DNA of 64,000 bases from positions 12,452,501 to 12,516,500 of the forward strand of contig JAPNXP010000001.1 of the NCBI GenBank assembly GCA_028753945.1, written 5' to 3'. Position 1 is the stretch's first letter. Each line of letters begins with the position of its first letter. Shown here in pieces: positions 11,623-22,769 of the stretch. The translations under genes were made by a program, and so were the position numbers. This DNA is from Hexactinellida sp. DTS-2022 (lineage: Eukaryota > Porifera > Hexactinellida). The notes below the pieces were generated by a model. That model saw only the letters and a program-made list of their open reading frames with translations, did no database searches and was not told the DNA's origin.

Positions 11623-11672
11623 TTCAATGATATTAAAACAACAGTAAATTCTGCACATATACAATTTGAATA

Positions 11673-12803
11673 ATGATCGACTGGCAAGCAATTGTTTCTG
11701 TAGTTCTTGCAATAAGCATGATTTTAACATTATGTTTAAATCTAGGTTGGCTGATTATGTGCATAAATAAGTTATGTGTTGTCTTCATGAATTATAAAAC
11801 TTGCAAACGAACTCCCAATCTTCATCCCATCCATAGAGACGTCCAATATCTCTCTCAACAGAGGAAGCTATACAATCTAGAGACACACTTTGTGAAGTAT
11901 GCTCTCATTGTGCTTTGCATTAGTGTCGAACTGATTTTTATTATTTCGGTTGCTATGTCAAGTATAATGTACACTAAACTACATCTTAATCAGGAGCAAA
12001 ATGCGACAATTTCAAAAATTGAACAGAAATATCCCAACTGTAGTTTCAGTCATTCCCTTTCTCTGGTTTACTTCTTCCCTTATTATATCATTGCAGTTAA
12101 TATGAATTATCTGCTTGGCTTCCTCTTGTTTGTCTGTTTATCAATCCTGACTCGGTACCTAGCGGCTAGATACTTCAATCATCCTTTTAGAACAATCCTC
12201 ATCAAGTATCTGGTCTGGCTAAGTGTGCAGTCTCTGGTTGTCTGCCTCTGCTCTACTAAATACACACTGGCATTCTCTTTCATGCTATTCCCATTGCTAT
12301 CGATAATCAATTGGTTAGTTCTGTTGAGGGACAATCGGCTGCTTAGTAGAAATCTTAAATCTCATCTGAGAGAGATTAAGCTGTTTGGGAATAACAAGAT
12401 ACTATACAGGGAACAGTTGTTCGCATTTAGGTTCTATCGCATCTTTCAGAAGGTATTACTCTTGTCTTTCTTCTTTCTTTCACTTCTCGGCATCTTTAGT
12501 CAAATATTCTATCTCTGTTCTACTATTTTTGACTCGTACTGCATTCTCAATGTCATTTACGGTTTTAACATTTTTATTCAATCTTCCTATCTCCGTCCCT
12601 CTCATACTAAGGTTGTGTTATACCAATGTTGGGCTATTATTAACATCATACTTGGTATCCTTTACTCACTCTCAACTCTATTTCCATTGATATTAATCAC
12701 ATTGTTTCCATTGATTCATGAATGCTTCAAGAGATACAAGTATCGTAATATTGTATACAGATACAATTATGATAATATCCAGCCACTGTTGAGAAGACAG
12801 TAA
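11673..12803 (+). CDS. 376-residue multi-span membrane protein, copy B
   Basis: Same length, start (MIDW) and end (NYDNIQPLLRRQ) as copy A, with about seven hydrophobic segments and the conserved CKRTPNLHPIHRDVQYLSQQ block. It agrees with copy A over residues ~75-100 (LIFIISVAMSSIM) but with copy C around residue 120 (EQKYPNCSFSHSLSLVYFF). Its loop near 285-330 (IFIQSSYLRPSHTKVVLYQC) is its own. Function unknown, presumably the same kind of integral membrane protein with a diversified extracellular or lumenal loop. Confidence 0.8.
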   Translation: MIDWQAIVSVVLAISMILTLCLNLGWLIMCINKLCVVFMNYKTCKRTPNLHPIHRDVQYLSQQRKLYNLETHFVKYALIVLCISVELIFIISVAMSSIMYTKLHLNQEQNATISKIEQKYPNCSFSHSLSLVYFFPYYIIAVNMNYLLGFLLFVCLSILTRYLAARYFNHPFRTILIKYLVWLSVQSLVVCLCSTKYTLAFSFMLFPLLSIINWLVLLRDNRLLSRNLKSHLREIKLFGNNKILYREQLFAFRFYRIFQKVLLLSFFFLSLLGIFSQIFYLCSTIFDSYCILNVIYGFNIFIQSSYLRPSHTKVVLYQCWAIINIILGILYSLSTLFPLILITLFPLIHECFKRYKYRNIVYRYNYDNIQPLLRRQ

Positions 12804-12955
12804 ATTATATTATTCTATATTTGTTATTATAATATTTGTGATTGGTTTCTTTTAAAAATGTATTGTGTTCCCTATTCCTCTATTAATTCAGTTATTCCAA
12901 TTAAATTTAGTATAGTTGAGACAGTCAAAACTATAGCTATTTAGAATATCATATA

Positions 12956-13055
12956 CAGTCGACTCCGCTTAATAGATCACCTCGGGACTAGATTACTTTG
13001 CCCCGGTTAAGCGGAGAAATTTATTAACCGGTGTCTCTATTAAGCGAATTGACTG
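12956..13055. mobile_element. 100-bp pogo-like MITE, unit B copy
   Basis: Same element and position as 6227-6326: inverted CAGTCGACTCCGCTTAAT ends within TA flanks. The right end is slightly changed (GCGAATTGACTG). Confidence 0.7.
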
Positions 13056-13330
13056 TATATCTAAATGCGTTACACCTATTGTAAATCGTACTAAACAACT
13101 AAACACTATCGTATAGTAAATCAAAAGGTTTGCACTTAGGGGTCTCAATCCCGGGATCCTATCCATTTTCACCCGGGATTATGTTTTTGAATCCCGGGAT
13201 CTATCTCTTTCTCTGAAATTAACAAAGCAATTATGGTAAAGTCAAATGTTATCTTTTCGCCTGATATATAATCCTATTTTAAATATATTTTGTGAGATTA
13301 TCAATTATTAGTTTAATTGATTCATTCATA

Positions 13331-13475
13331 GACTCCTTTAGATAAGGACTGGAACGTCGCGATCTCGGGATTTTTAACTTGAGTCTGTGAGGCTCCAATT
13401 TTAAAAATTGGAGCCTCTCAGACTCAAGTTAAAAACCCCGAGATCGCGACGTTCCAGTCCTTATCTAAAGGAGTC
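13331..13475. repeat. 145-bp near-perfect hairpin inside the hAT element
   Basis: The stretch from GACTCCTTTAGATAAGGACT to its inverted copy AGTCCTTATCTAAAGGAGTC is one long hairpin with almost no loop, centred near 13400. GATTCATT words flank it on both sides. It may be a tiny foldback element or an inverted duplication. No gene content. Confidence 0.8.
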
Positions 13476-14274
13476 AATGGATTCATTAGACAATTACACC
13501 TTTGTTTCAGCTAAATCTAAATTATGTCTTTTTCAATCATGTGTTTTTACTGTGCCGACTATACTTTAGTATAGTGGCCCATTTCAAATATTACTGCCTT
13601 TATTATTATTCTTTCTCCGTAGACGGTGCCCTGGCCACACCTTTATACTGAAACTTGGCATGTAGGTTCGGAGTGACCGTATAATTTGCACATGAGGTTA
13701 CGATTCTTGATCAAATAATTTTAACACCTATTTAAACTAATTATGGTTATACGTATTCTAAAATTTAAGGTGCACAAATTTGGACACATTATAAAAGATT
13801 TAAATGTGGTAAATTTGCAGAATGTCAAATATGTGCCAATATTCTAAAATGTGAAGGAGGATCTACAAAAGGTTTATACGTTTACCTAAAGTCAGTGCAC
13901 AATATTGATTTATTAAAACGTAAAATTGGAGAGGGAGATTCTCTAAACAATACAAACAAACCCAGTGCTGTTAAGAAATTGAATTTTTTTCTGACTGATT
14001 CTAGTCTTTCCGCAGTACTCGCTAGAATGACTGCCTGTGATAGCTTTTCTTTTAAGATTTTTATTACATCACAAGACCTACGAGTAACCAGTTCAAAAGG
14101 CTTTATTAGACCTTGGGGTCCAAATAAACCTTAGTGATATAGAATTCTTCCAAATTGAATATATTACTGAAGCTCTGAGTCCAATGAAGATAGCTAATTT
14201 AATGCCACAGAAGCAACTATAAATTTTTTGTTAGATGTGTCAAAAAATCTCCTTCATATTATAATACTCACATC

Positions 14275-14817
14275 TTGGAAGCAATCGATCAGCGGATTAT
14301 TCAAGAACTTTATACGGAGGCATCTGTGATATTTCAATATCTACATAATCCTCGAGCCCAACTAGAGAAAAAGGCAGTAGTTAACAAATTATGTTGTGAA
14401 TTATTATCGAGGATGGGAGAAAATGAAGAAGAAACTCTCGATGATGAAATAGAACTCACAGATGCTACAGAAAACAGTTCTGAAGTTATCCAATCTGAAG
14501 AATTATCAATTGAGAATAAACTTCAAATAGCCATTGATGCGTCTCTTAGAAAGCCTCATGAAATAACTCCTTCTAAATCATCGTTATCAACAAATTTAAA
14601 ATACGAATTAACAGTAGCAGAACAGACAGGGAAGAGAGCCATCTTATTAGAGAATATATACCAAATGATGTACATTGTCCCACCAACATCATTAGAGGCT
14701 GAACGAGTATTTTCATCAGCTGCTTACCTCTGCAACAAGTTAAGGACCAAACTTAATGATGGAGCTATAGATACTCTTTGTTTTATTCGAAACAATGAGA
14801 AAAATAGTCATGATTAG
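14275..14817 (+). pseudogene. hAT transposase C-terminal fragment
   Basis: This 180-codon open stretch ends in the hAT dimerisation motif (LEAERVFSSAAYLCNKLRTK followed by LNDGAIDTLCFIRN). In the family this segment lies at the C-terminus after the catalytic DDE-type core, which is absent here. The first 70 codons are acidic and match the usual variable spacer. It cannot be an active transposase alone, although a dimerisation domain could in principle bind other hAT proteins. Confidence 0.8.
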
Positions 14818-15795
14818 TACATTAATATCACTTTAACATTAGTATCAGTTTATTAATTAGCCTGCTTTATCATCTTTCTATTTAATATAATTAATATTTA
14901 CTATAAATTATTACTAAATACTCCTAAATATGGTATTAAACGGATATATCTATTTCCTAAACATATTTAAAGGATCATACAAATTGTTCCATCAATCCCG
15001 GGATCCCGGAATTGAATGCGAGACCAATCCAGAAATCCCGGGATTGGAAAAAGGCTCCGGGATTGGGACCCCTATAAATTGCACTCCACTTTGATTATCG
15101 AAATGGGGAGCGCCTGCAAATTTGCAAATTTGCTGCGAATTTGTCCAAAATTGAGGAGTGTTTAAATGAGTACTATACAATGGTTTACTACTAAGTTATG
15201 AATTTGTATGCAATAGAAATTTGCAAATTTCTTTGTAAAATGTAGTATACAAAATCCCAGAAATTTATATCAAAATTTTGCAAAATTTCGATTTGCTATT
15301 TCGTCGGAGGTGCATCGTGCTATATTTCGTAATATTTTGAATTTCAGGATAAAATTTGCTGTGAATACAGACAACATATAGAACTTACGAAATACGGAAT
15401 AAAACAATATTAATTAAAAATCTGGATTGTCATATCAGAGGTCCGGGACTCTGGATCGAGAATTAATACTCTGTTTGTATGTTTGCATGCAATATCACAT
15501 GTTTCACTTGCATTTTGATATACGTATTATGCTTTATTCTTAAGTATTCAGTTAAGTTGTCTCATTCTTGTTAAACTCTCTTTACAGAAAGAGTAGGTAT
15601 AATACCTGTATCTGAATAGTAAGCAAAGCAATAATTTATTCCATTGATTAGCTAAGTTATGATTTTGTTAATTAAACTTAGTTTTGCTAACAGAACAAAA
15701 GCATAACAGATTAGCATTTGTATTCCAAATGTAATCAAATACTGATAGCATATAACTGGTTGACAATCCAAAGAATATTGCCAAACTCGTATCTG

Positions 15796-15880
15796 ACTTC
15801 CAGGGGATTTGAACCTGGACCCCACTGGTTGGCTTATGGCGCCCCCAGATCCCAAAGCGGTGATGTGTTACTTTATGGAA
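15796..15880 (-). repeat. tRNA-like segment (SINE-like), unit B
   Basis: Equivalent to 7296-7380, with B-box-like GGTTCAAATCCCC on the minus strand. Partial, no full cloverleaf. Confidence 0.4.
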
Positions 15881-16301
15881 TGACAATCCCCCTTGTAAGA
15901 AATCCTGGATCCGTCCCTGGGTTGATATTGGATTTAACGCTATAAATACCTTAAGTTACCACCAAATTGCTTAATTATGTTAAGCCCACTGTGCTGACTA
16001 ACAAAGCATCTATATTTAAATGCACTGTTACATTATTTATTACTGGCCAGTAGTTCGGGATATATGCTTTCAGTATTGTAATCAACTCTACACAGTTTGT
16101 GATACCATAAACGAGATGAATTACTTGGATGCATATCAAATTATAATTTATTATGCTTTCACTTTAATCAGATTAAGTAATGTGGTTGGTTTGGGTATTT
16201 TTCAGTGGGATTTCTTTCAAAAATAATTTTGGATAGTGATTACATTATGTAGACATTACACTTATTACATGATTCATTTTGTAATACTACATATTATACT
16301 A

Positions 16302-16480
16302 CAGTAGAACCTCGTTAGTACGAACACGGTTAACACGAATTTCCGGATAAGACGAACAAACAGATCCACAAAATCAGGTCCCTACAATGGCTATTCAATG
16401 GGTATTACTCCGGTTAATAAGAACTCCGGATAAAGCGAACAAATTTACCGTCCGTTGGTAGTCGTATTAACGAGGTTCTA
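16302..16480. mobile_element. Pogo-like MITE (CAGTAGAACCTCGTTAGTAC type)
   Basis: The left end CAGTAGAACCTCGTTAGTAC follows TA. The right end is GTATTAACGAGGTTCTA. It interrupts the flank that is continuous in unit A (ACTATATTGTTATTACCACA). Related copies are near 2051, 23153-23330 and 60560-60675. Confidence 0.65.
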
Positions 16481-16559
16481 TTACCACATAGAGTGTCCCT
16501 CTGACTCTCTACCTTGAATACAGAAATAATGTGAGATACCACATATGTGCAATCTCGAT

Positions 16560-17245
16560 GAGATACAACTCCACCACAACCTGGGTATATACACTCTGGC
16601 ACAGCTGTTTCTTACGTCATCAGTATGTGCCTGATTTCTTTGTTAGTATTCATGAACTTAGATTCTCTCCCGTGCACATCTCTACAGCAGTTGAATTCAA
16701 AACTGAATTATTAGTGAATGGTCTCATATTGCTAAGAACTAAATTCCAGCCATGATACAGACTAATATTAGTGCCATATTTGTGAATATATTGTTCATCC
16801 TGTTGCTGTTATTATAAATCTGGACTAACATTAGCTATAATGTTCTATAATGTTCTATAATGTTTTCTTTATGGTTTGTATATTACCACTGATAATGGGT
16901 TACAGTAGCGCAATTTCAGTTCGTGCTAGACATCTGCTGGGACCAAATGACTTTCTGGCGCTACGAAATCAGCTTTATTTGTTATATTATTTGGCAATTT
17001 GTAATGATAGTTATCTGCTTTGGAACAATACTGTTAGCTCAACCTTTACATCAGTTGTTCTCAATATATACATCAAGTTTGCTGAAGTACTCTATTACAT
17101 ATATTATTTCTCCTATTGCTAGCTCGGTGACATTATGTTCTTACGACAGGGCATTATGAATGTGTGTGGAATCTTGCTCACTCTTGCTGCCCTTTTTCAT
17201 ATTTTTGTTTGTGTTGGGATTTATAATGGAATACCCTCTCGTTAA
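16560..17245 (+). pseudogene. Decayed multi-span membrane protein gene, copy C
   Basis: Shares with copies A and B the blocks STTTWVYTLWHSCFLRHQYV, ISVRARHLLGPND and FIFVCVGIYNGIPS-type hydrophobic runs, spread over several frames with stops. It ends earlier than copy A. Not a working gene. Confidence 0.45.
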
Positions 17246-17768
17246 ACTAGAATCTAGATACATTATAATTTGGCCTGGTGGGAATTCGCCGACGTTCCTG
17301 GGAAGCATAAAATTAGTTTTATTATTTTGAAAATACACACGAGTTAACAATCAAAAACGATGTCACGTTTTCTATTGATTCTATTGGTTTAGTTGAAATT
17401 GTAGTTAGTAAAATTTCTTCAGCCAATTTATGGGTCCTTCTGGCTAGGGCCAGAAGAGCCAGAAGCCCTAATTCTTGTTATAACATTGTGCGTTCTATAT
17501 GCCTCGAGGCAGTGGTCCAAACATGCTCGCCTGGATTAAGTTAGAGCTCGCTCACTCGCGCCTAAAATACTCAATTTGTATAACCTCTCGTAGGTTCTGC
17601 TCCTCTGTGACATACATAGCCGTATCACAAGTTAAATTGAGAACATTTACTTAGACACGTTCTAATTCATACTAAAGTGTGTCCATAGTTATAATCTATA
17701 TTCAGTATAATCTATATTAATCTATATTCAGGCAATTGAACAACACGTAATCCGTTGGCTTAAAATAA

Positions 17769-17780
17769 GTATAAATATAC
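17769..17780 (+). promoter_or_regulatory. TATA box of membrane gene C
   Basis: GTATAAATATAC about 55-60 bases before the ATG at 17833, conserved with copies A and B. Confidence 0.6.
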
Positions 17781-17832
17781 TCCAATGATATGAAAACAAC
17801 AGTTAAAATTATGCACATCTACAATTTTAACA

Positions 17833-18963
17833 ATGATCGACTGGCAAGCAATTGTTATTACAGTTCTTATAATAAGCGTGATTTTAACATTTTGTTTAAA
17901 TCTAAGTTGGCTGATTAAGTGCATAATTACGTTACGTGTTGTTTTCAAGAAATATCAAACTTGCAAACGAACTCCCAATCTTCATCCTATCCATAGAGAC
18001 GTCCAATATCTCTCTCAACAGAGGAAGCTATACAATCTAGAGACACACTTTGTGAAGTATGCTCTCATTGTGCTTTGCATTAGTGTCGAATTTATTTTTC
18101 TCATTTCAGTTGCTATGTCACGTATAATCTTTTCTAAAATAAAATTTAGTCAGGAGCAACATGCGACAATTTCAAAAATTGAACAGAAATATCCCAACTG
18201 TAGTTTCAGTCATTCCCTTTCTCTGGTTTACTTCTTCAATTATTATATCATTGCAGTTAATATTAACTTTCTTTTTATCTTCCTTTTGTTTGTTTGTTTA
18301 TCAATCCTGACTCGGTACCTAGCGGCTAGATACTTCAATCATCCTTTTAGAACAATCCTCATCAAGTATCTGGTCTGGTTATGTGTGCAGTCTCTGGTTG
18401 TCTGTCTCTGCTCTACTAAATACACACTGGCATTCTCATTCATGCTATTTCCACTGCTATTGATAATCAATTGGTTAGTTCTGTTGAGGGACAATCGGCT
18501 GCTCAGCAGAAATCTTAAATCCCATCTGAGAGAGATTAAGCTGTTTGGGAATAGCAAGAGACTATACAGGGAACAGTTGTTCGCATTTAGGTTCTATCGC
18601 ATCTTTCAGAAGGTATTACTCTTGTCTTTCTTCTTTCTTTCACTTTTCGGCATCTTTAATCAAATATCCCAACTCTGTTATATTATTTTTGACTCGTACT
18701 GTGTTCTCAATGTTGTTTACGGTTTCAACATTTCTATTGACTCTCCCTACTTCCATCCCTCTCATACTAAAGCTGTGGTGCAACATTATTGGATTATTTT
18801 TGACAACATACTTGGTTGCATCTACTCACTCTCAACTCTATTTCCATTGATATTAATCACATTATTTCCATTGATTCATGAATGCTTCAAGAGATACAAG
18901 TATCGTAATGTTGTATACAGATACAATTATGATAATATCCAGCCACTGTTGAGAAGACAGTAG
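17833..18963 (+). CDS. 376-residue multi-span membrane protein, copy C
   Basis: Intronless, same length and ends as copies A and B. It is a mosaic. Residues ~85-110 (FLISVAMSRIIFSK) match copy D, residues ~118-140 match copy B, and residues ~285-376 match copy A almost exactly, including CVLNVVYGFNISIDSPYFHP. Such patchwork indicates gene conversion or unequal crossing-over among the array members. About seven hydrophobic segments. Function unknown. Confidence 0.8.
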   Translation: MIDWQAIVITVLIISVILTFCLNLSWLIKCIITLRVVFKKYQTCKRTPNLHPIHRDVQYLSQQRKLYNLETHFVKYALIVLCISVEFIFLISVAMSRIIFSKIKFSQEQHATISKIEQKYPNCSFSHSLSLVYFFNYYIIAVNINFLFIFLLFVCLSILTRYLAARYFNHPFRTILIKYLVWLCVQSLVVCLCSTKYTLAFSFMLFPLLLIINWLVLLRDNRLLSRNLKSHLREIKLFGNSKRLYREQLFAFRFYRIFQKVLLLSFFFLSLFGIFNQISQLCYIIFDSYCVLNVVYGFNISIDSPYFHPSHTKAVVQHYWIIFDNILGCIYSLSTLFPLILITLFPLIHECFKRYKYRNVVYRYNYDNIQPLLRRQ

Positions 18964-18971
18964 ATTATTTG

Positions 18972-19128
18972 CAGGGGCGTAGAACGTTTTGGTTATTGAT
19001 AGGGCCTTATAGGCTGGATGTTAGGATTGGTAGGACCATTTTGGCATATTTGTGTTAGCTTCTATGGAGAAAAGATAATTATTGGTAGGGCCATGGCACT
19101 ACCAGTCTTACCGGGGCCTACGCCTATG
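18972..19128. mobile_element. Small MITE, hAT-like ends
   Basis: Inserted just after the stop of copy C; copies A and B lack it. It begins CAGGGGCGTAGAACG and ends GGGGCCTACGCCTATG, imperfect inverted copies. No clean target duplication is visible, so the superfamily is tentative. Confidence 0.5.
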
Positions 19129-19277
19129 ATATGAATACTATATTTGTTATTATATTATTTGTGATTGGTTTCATTTAAAAATGTACTGTGTTCCCTATTC
19201 CTCTATTAATTCAGGTATTCCAATTAAATATAATTAGTTGAGAGAGTCAAAACTATAGCCATTGAGAATATCATATA

Positions 19278-19380
19278 CAGTCGACACCGCTTAATGGAGT
19301 CATCTCGGGACCAAGTTACTTTCACCTGTTTAAGTTTGAAAAATCTATTAACCGGTGGCTCTATTAAGCAGATGCGACTG
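19278..19380. mobile_element. Pogo-like MITE, unit C copy
   Basis: Same element as 6227-6326 and 12956-13055, more diverged (CAGTCGACACCGCTTAAT to GCAGATGCGACTG). Confidence 0.65.
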
Positions 19381-19400
19381 TATTTCTAAATACATTAAAT

Positions 19401-20536
19401 GGGGGCTGACTGAATAGTGGAATCTAGTGGAATCTAGTGGAATCCAGTGGAATCTAGTGGAATCTAGTGGAACCTAGTGGAATCCAGTGGAATCTAGTGG
19501 AATCTAGTGGAATCTAGGGTGACTGAATGGTGGAATATAGTGGAATCCAGTGGAGTCCAGTGGAATCTAGTGGAATTACTAAATTTTAGTGGAATTGACT
19601 GAACGGTGGAATCGAGTGGATTTTCTAAAAACCGACTGAACAGTGGAATCGAGTGGAATCTTTGACTGAATAGTGAAATCGAGTGGAATTTGACTGAATA
19701 GTGGAATCGAGTGGAATCGAGTAGAATTTGATTGAATAGTGGAATCGAGTGGAATCTAGTGGAATTTGACTGAATAGTGGAATCGAGTGGAATTGATTAA
19801 ATTGTTAAATACTACGTATGTGCTATAAGCTACGTATGTATCATATTACGTTAATTTTCGCATATGTAAAATTGTTTGCAATGATTAAACTAGTGTTGTG
19901 CATGAAGTGGCACAATATGATACTATATTAGTATTCTTACAAATCATCTCTATTGAACTGCCCATTGAATACCAACTGGATTTGATAAGGAATTGTTGAT
20001 AAATAATGTTAATAAGATGTGTCTAAATAACATGGTAACAAAGCCTAACTAATAAATTCTATTGTGCCACTTCATGCACAACACTAGTTCAATCATTGCA
20101 AACATTTTACATGGGCGAAAATTAACGTAATATGATACACACGTAGCTTATAGCATATACGTAGTATTTAACAATTTAATCAATTCCACTCGATTCCACT
20201 ATTCAGTAAAATTCCACTAGATTCCACTCGATTCCACTATTCAGTCAAATTCCACTCGATTCCACTATTCAGTCAAATTCCACTCGATTCCACTATTCAG
20301 TCAAAATCCACTCGATTCCACCGTTCAGTCAATTCCACTAAAATTTAGTAATTCCACTAGATTCCACTGGACTCCACTGGATTCCACTAGATTCCACTAG
20401 ATTCCACTAGATTCCACCATTCAGTCACCCTAGATTCCACTAGATTCCACTAGATTCCACTGGATTCCACTAGGTTCCACTAGGTTCCACTGGATTCCAC
20501 TGGGTTCCACTAGATTCCACTATTCAGTCAGCCCCC
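19401..20536. mobile_element. Foldback element with TGGAATCTAG subrepeat arms
   Basis: The ends GGGGGCTGACTGAATAGTGG and CCACTATTCAGTCAGCCCCC are perfect inverted copies flanked by ATTAAAT (19394-19400 and 20537-20543). Each arm starts with a run of ~10-bp units (TGGAATCTAG and variants, dozens per arm) and continues into unique sequence also mirrored in the other arm (TACGTAGTATTTAACAATTT and its complement). The arms are roughly 500 bp each with about 130 bp of loop. No gene. Units A and B lack it. Superfamily unknown; a 7-8-bp duplication would be compatible with hAT. Confidence 0.85.
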
Positions 20537-20989
20537 ATTAAATGTATAGTAAATCGTTACATAATGATAATACTATCTTATAGTAAATCGAAATGTTCGC
20601 ACTCCGTTTTTGAGGAGCGAAACAGGGAGCGAGCTCCATAATTGGGGAGTGCTTAACTAAGTATTATGCAACGGTTTACTACAAAGTTGTGAAGTAATAT
20701 GCAATAAATTTTTTAAAATTCTATTAAAATGTCGACGAAATCCCCAAATATTTCCAAAAACGTCAGAGGTGCATAGTGGTATATTTCCTAATTGTTGGAA
20801 TTTCTGGATTAAATTTCCTATGAATTCGATTGTCTTAATTCAACTTAGTTTTTCTAAAAGAACAAAAGCATAACAGATTCGAATTCGAAATCCAAATGTA
20901 ATTATATATGTACGTATATACTCATTTGATATCATACAGTTTATATATAACTGACAACAATACCGATTGCATATCACTGATTGACAATT

Positions 20990-21075
20990 CGCTCCTAGGG
21001 ATTCGAACCTGGAACAGCTGGTTGGCTTACAGCGCGCTTCAGATCCCCAGCAAGTGGTACGCTACTTTTATCGAA
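20990..21075 (-). repeat. tRNA-like segment (SINE-like), unit C
   Basis: B-box-like GGTTCGAATCCC on the minus strand; counterpart of 7296-7380. Partial. Confidence 0.4.
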
Positions 21076-21690
21076 TGGCAACTCCCCTTATTAGAAATCC
21101 TGGATCTGCTGCCCCTGGGTTGATTTTGGATTTAATAACAACAAGTATTAAGTTACCACGAAATTCCTTCATAATGTTACGCCCACTGTGTTGGATAACA
21201 AAGGAAATATATTTATTTGCACAGGTTCATTATTGATTCTGGGCGGTAGTTCAGGATATATGCTTTCAGTATTATACTCAACTACAGCAAGCTATGATAT
21301 CATAAACGAGGTGAATTACATTAGGATGATATCAAATGATAATTTATTATGCATTCACTTTAATCAGATTAAGTAATGTGGTTGCTTTGGGTACTTTTCA
21401 GTGGGATATCTTTCAAAAATACTTTAGGATAGTGATTTTATTATATAGACATTACACTTTTACATGAATCATTTGGAATACATTTTACACTATATTGTTA
21501 TTACCACATAGAGTTTCCCTCTGACTCTCTACCTTCAATACGGAAATAATGTGAGATACCACATGTGTGCAATCTCGATGAGATACAGAAGTCATGGTAT
21601 TGAATAACTCTACTAGTCTTGATATATTTTAGATATATATTTAGTTAATAAATAACTAAATAGATATCTAAAATATATTTAGTTATTTAT

Positions 21691-21840
21691 TTACTTGAAT
21701 TTCTTAATTTTTAATACTTAACACACTTTCGGACTCCCTGTGGATCGGGATCTCGATGCCCACTTTGCCGGGTTACCCAGTTGCATGTTGGCCTCCATAA
21801 ATCGGCTCTGAAGGTTGGGATACTCTGCTTTACAATCAAA
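21691..21840. repeat. Truncated unit D: end of the tandem array
   Basis: The unit-start motif reappears (AATACTTAACACACTTTCG at 21712) and runs to TACTCTGCTTTACAATC, then homology stops. This marks the edge of the array. From here to about 22,290 I see only a pogo-like end near 21916 (CAGTAGAACTCGGTTATAAC) and no gene. Confidence 0.7.
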
Positions 21841-22289
21841 ATCGATGATTGATGGCAATTAATTATTTTATAGGTTTATTATTTAACTTTATACATTATA
21901 TTGTACGTACGTATATGCAGTAGAACTCGGTTATAACGTACCACCATGGGAATATAAATATTGGAAACAATATCCGACTGTAATTTTGTTCATAGATAGA
22001 TACTAGTAGATTAATTCTGAGGAATTGAACAACAAAAGTTATTTTTCAAGGTGTTTAGGTCATTTCGAACCTTCAATAAATAATACATGATACTAGTTAA
22101 GAAAAAAGTTAACAATTATTAGTAGTAAATACTTCAATACTTATATAATTGCTTCAAATACTAACGACACTTTTGTATTGATTAGGTCCTCCAGTAATAA
22201 CATTATATCTCGAACACAACACAGCATTATCTCTTGCCCTGGTTTTAGACTCGAATTGTATACATCATTTTACCATAGATTGTTACCGC

Positions 22290-22430
22290 CACAATGAAAT
22301 GGCGCCTAAACAGCTTAACCACAAATCTGATTCTCAAAAATAGTTCCATTGGACTCGCAATGGTTGATTACCCCATATACAACCCAAATAATAACAATAG
22401 CAGGCATAGTTTATCCTAGAATGAAATTTT
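22290..22430 (-). repeat. Inverted copy of the relic at 36035-36180
   Basis: AAATGGCGCCTAAACAGCTT through CAATGGTTGATTACCCCATA matches the complement of 36035-36180. It is the tail of a repeated element, not a local gene. Confidence 0.65.
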
Positions 22431-22624
22431 TAAGATTTCTAGAACATATGGTTATGGTGTCTTTCCTATTAATTCTGGACAATTAAACACACAAATAAGG
22501 AACAATTGTTTTTATAATATAGATAGATAAATGTATTCGAAGTATACACTCGACTACTTTTGATGGTTGTTATATTGCTACACTAAACTTACCAATATTC
22601 TAAACTTTAATTAGAACTATAGAA

Positions 22625-22769
22625 CAGTGGCGTCGTGTTGAATACATTCTGGGGGGGCACAGAGTGTCGTAGTTAGTGACCAGATCAATGTTTTTCGGGA
22701 CAAGCCTCTAAAAAAGGGGGGGCACAGGAAATTTGGGGGGGCCCGGGCCCATAGAGCACGACGCCACTG
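22625..22769. mobile_element. 145-bp hAT-like MITE
   Basis: Inverted ends CAGTGGCGTCGTG and CACGACGCCACTG, with perfect 8-bp target duplication CTATAGAA (22617-22624 and 22770-22777). The right arm of the large duplication lacks it. Confidence 0.85.

Larger units (their letters stand above)
13137..15074 (+). mobile_element. Decayed, internally deleted hAT transposon
   Basis: Inverted ends TAGGGGTCTCAATCCCGGG and CCGGGATTGGGACCCCTA, with TTGCACT repeated just outside both ends. Inside are two pieces of a hAT transposase. Around 13790-14134 is the end of a BED-type finger and the block ARMTACDSFSFKIFITSQDL. At 14275-14817 is the C-terminal dimerisation region, including PPTSLEAERVFSSAAYLCNK and LNDGAIDTLCFIRN. 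The catalytic core between them is largely missing. Units A and C lack it, so it arrived after the tandem duplication. A 145-bp foldback lies inside (13331-13475). Confidence 0.8.
7981..16540. repeat. Tandem unit B of membrane-gene array
   Basis: Second unit, starting again at the AATACTTAACACACTTTCGA motif (8004). It carries the decayed gene, intact copy B and the same downstream flank. It is longer than its relatives because of private insertions: a Helitron-like element, a GTAT-flanked MITE, a foldback MITE, a hAT relic and a pogo-like MITE. Confidence 0.75.
16541..21690. repeat. Tandem unit C of membrane-gene array
   Basis: Third unit. It lacks the first ~350 bp of the module seen at 7900-8250, joining directly at the TCAATCTCGATGAGATACA region, then repeats the decayed gene, copy C and the downstream flank. 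Private insertions are at 18972-19128 and 19401-20536. Confidence 0.7.
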
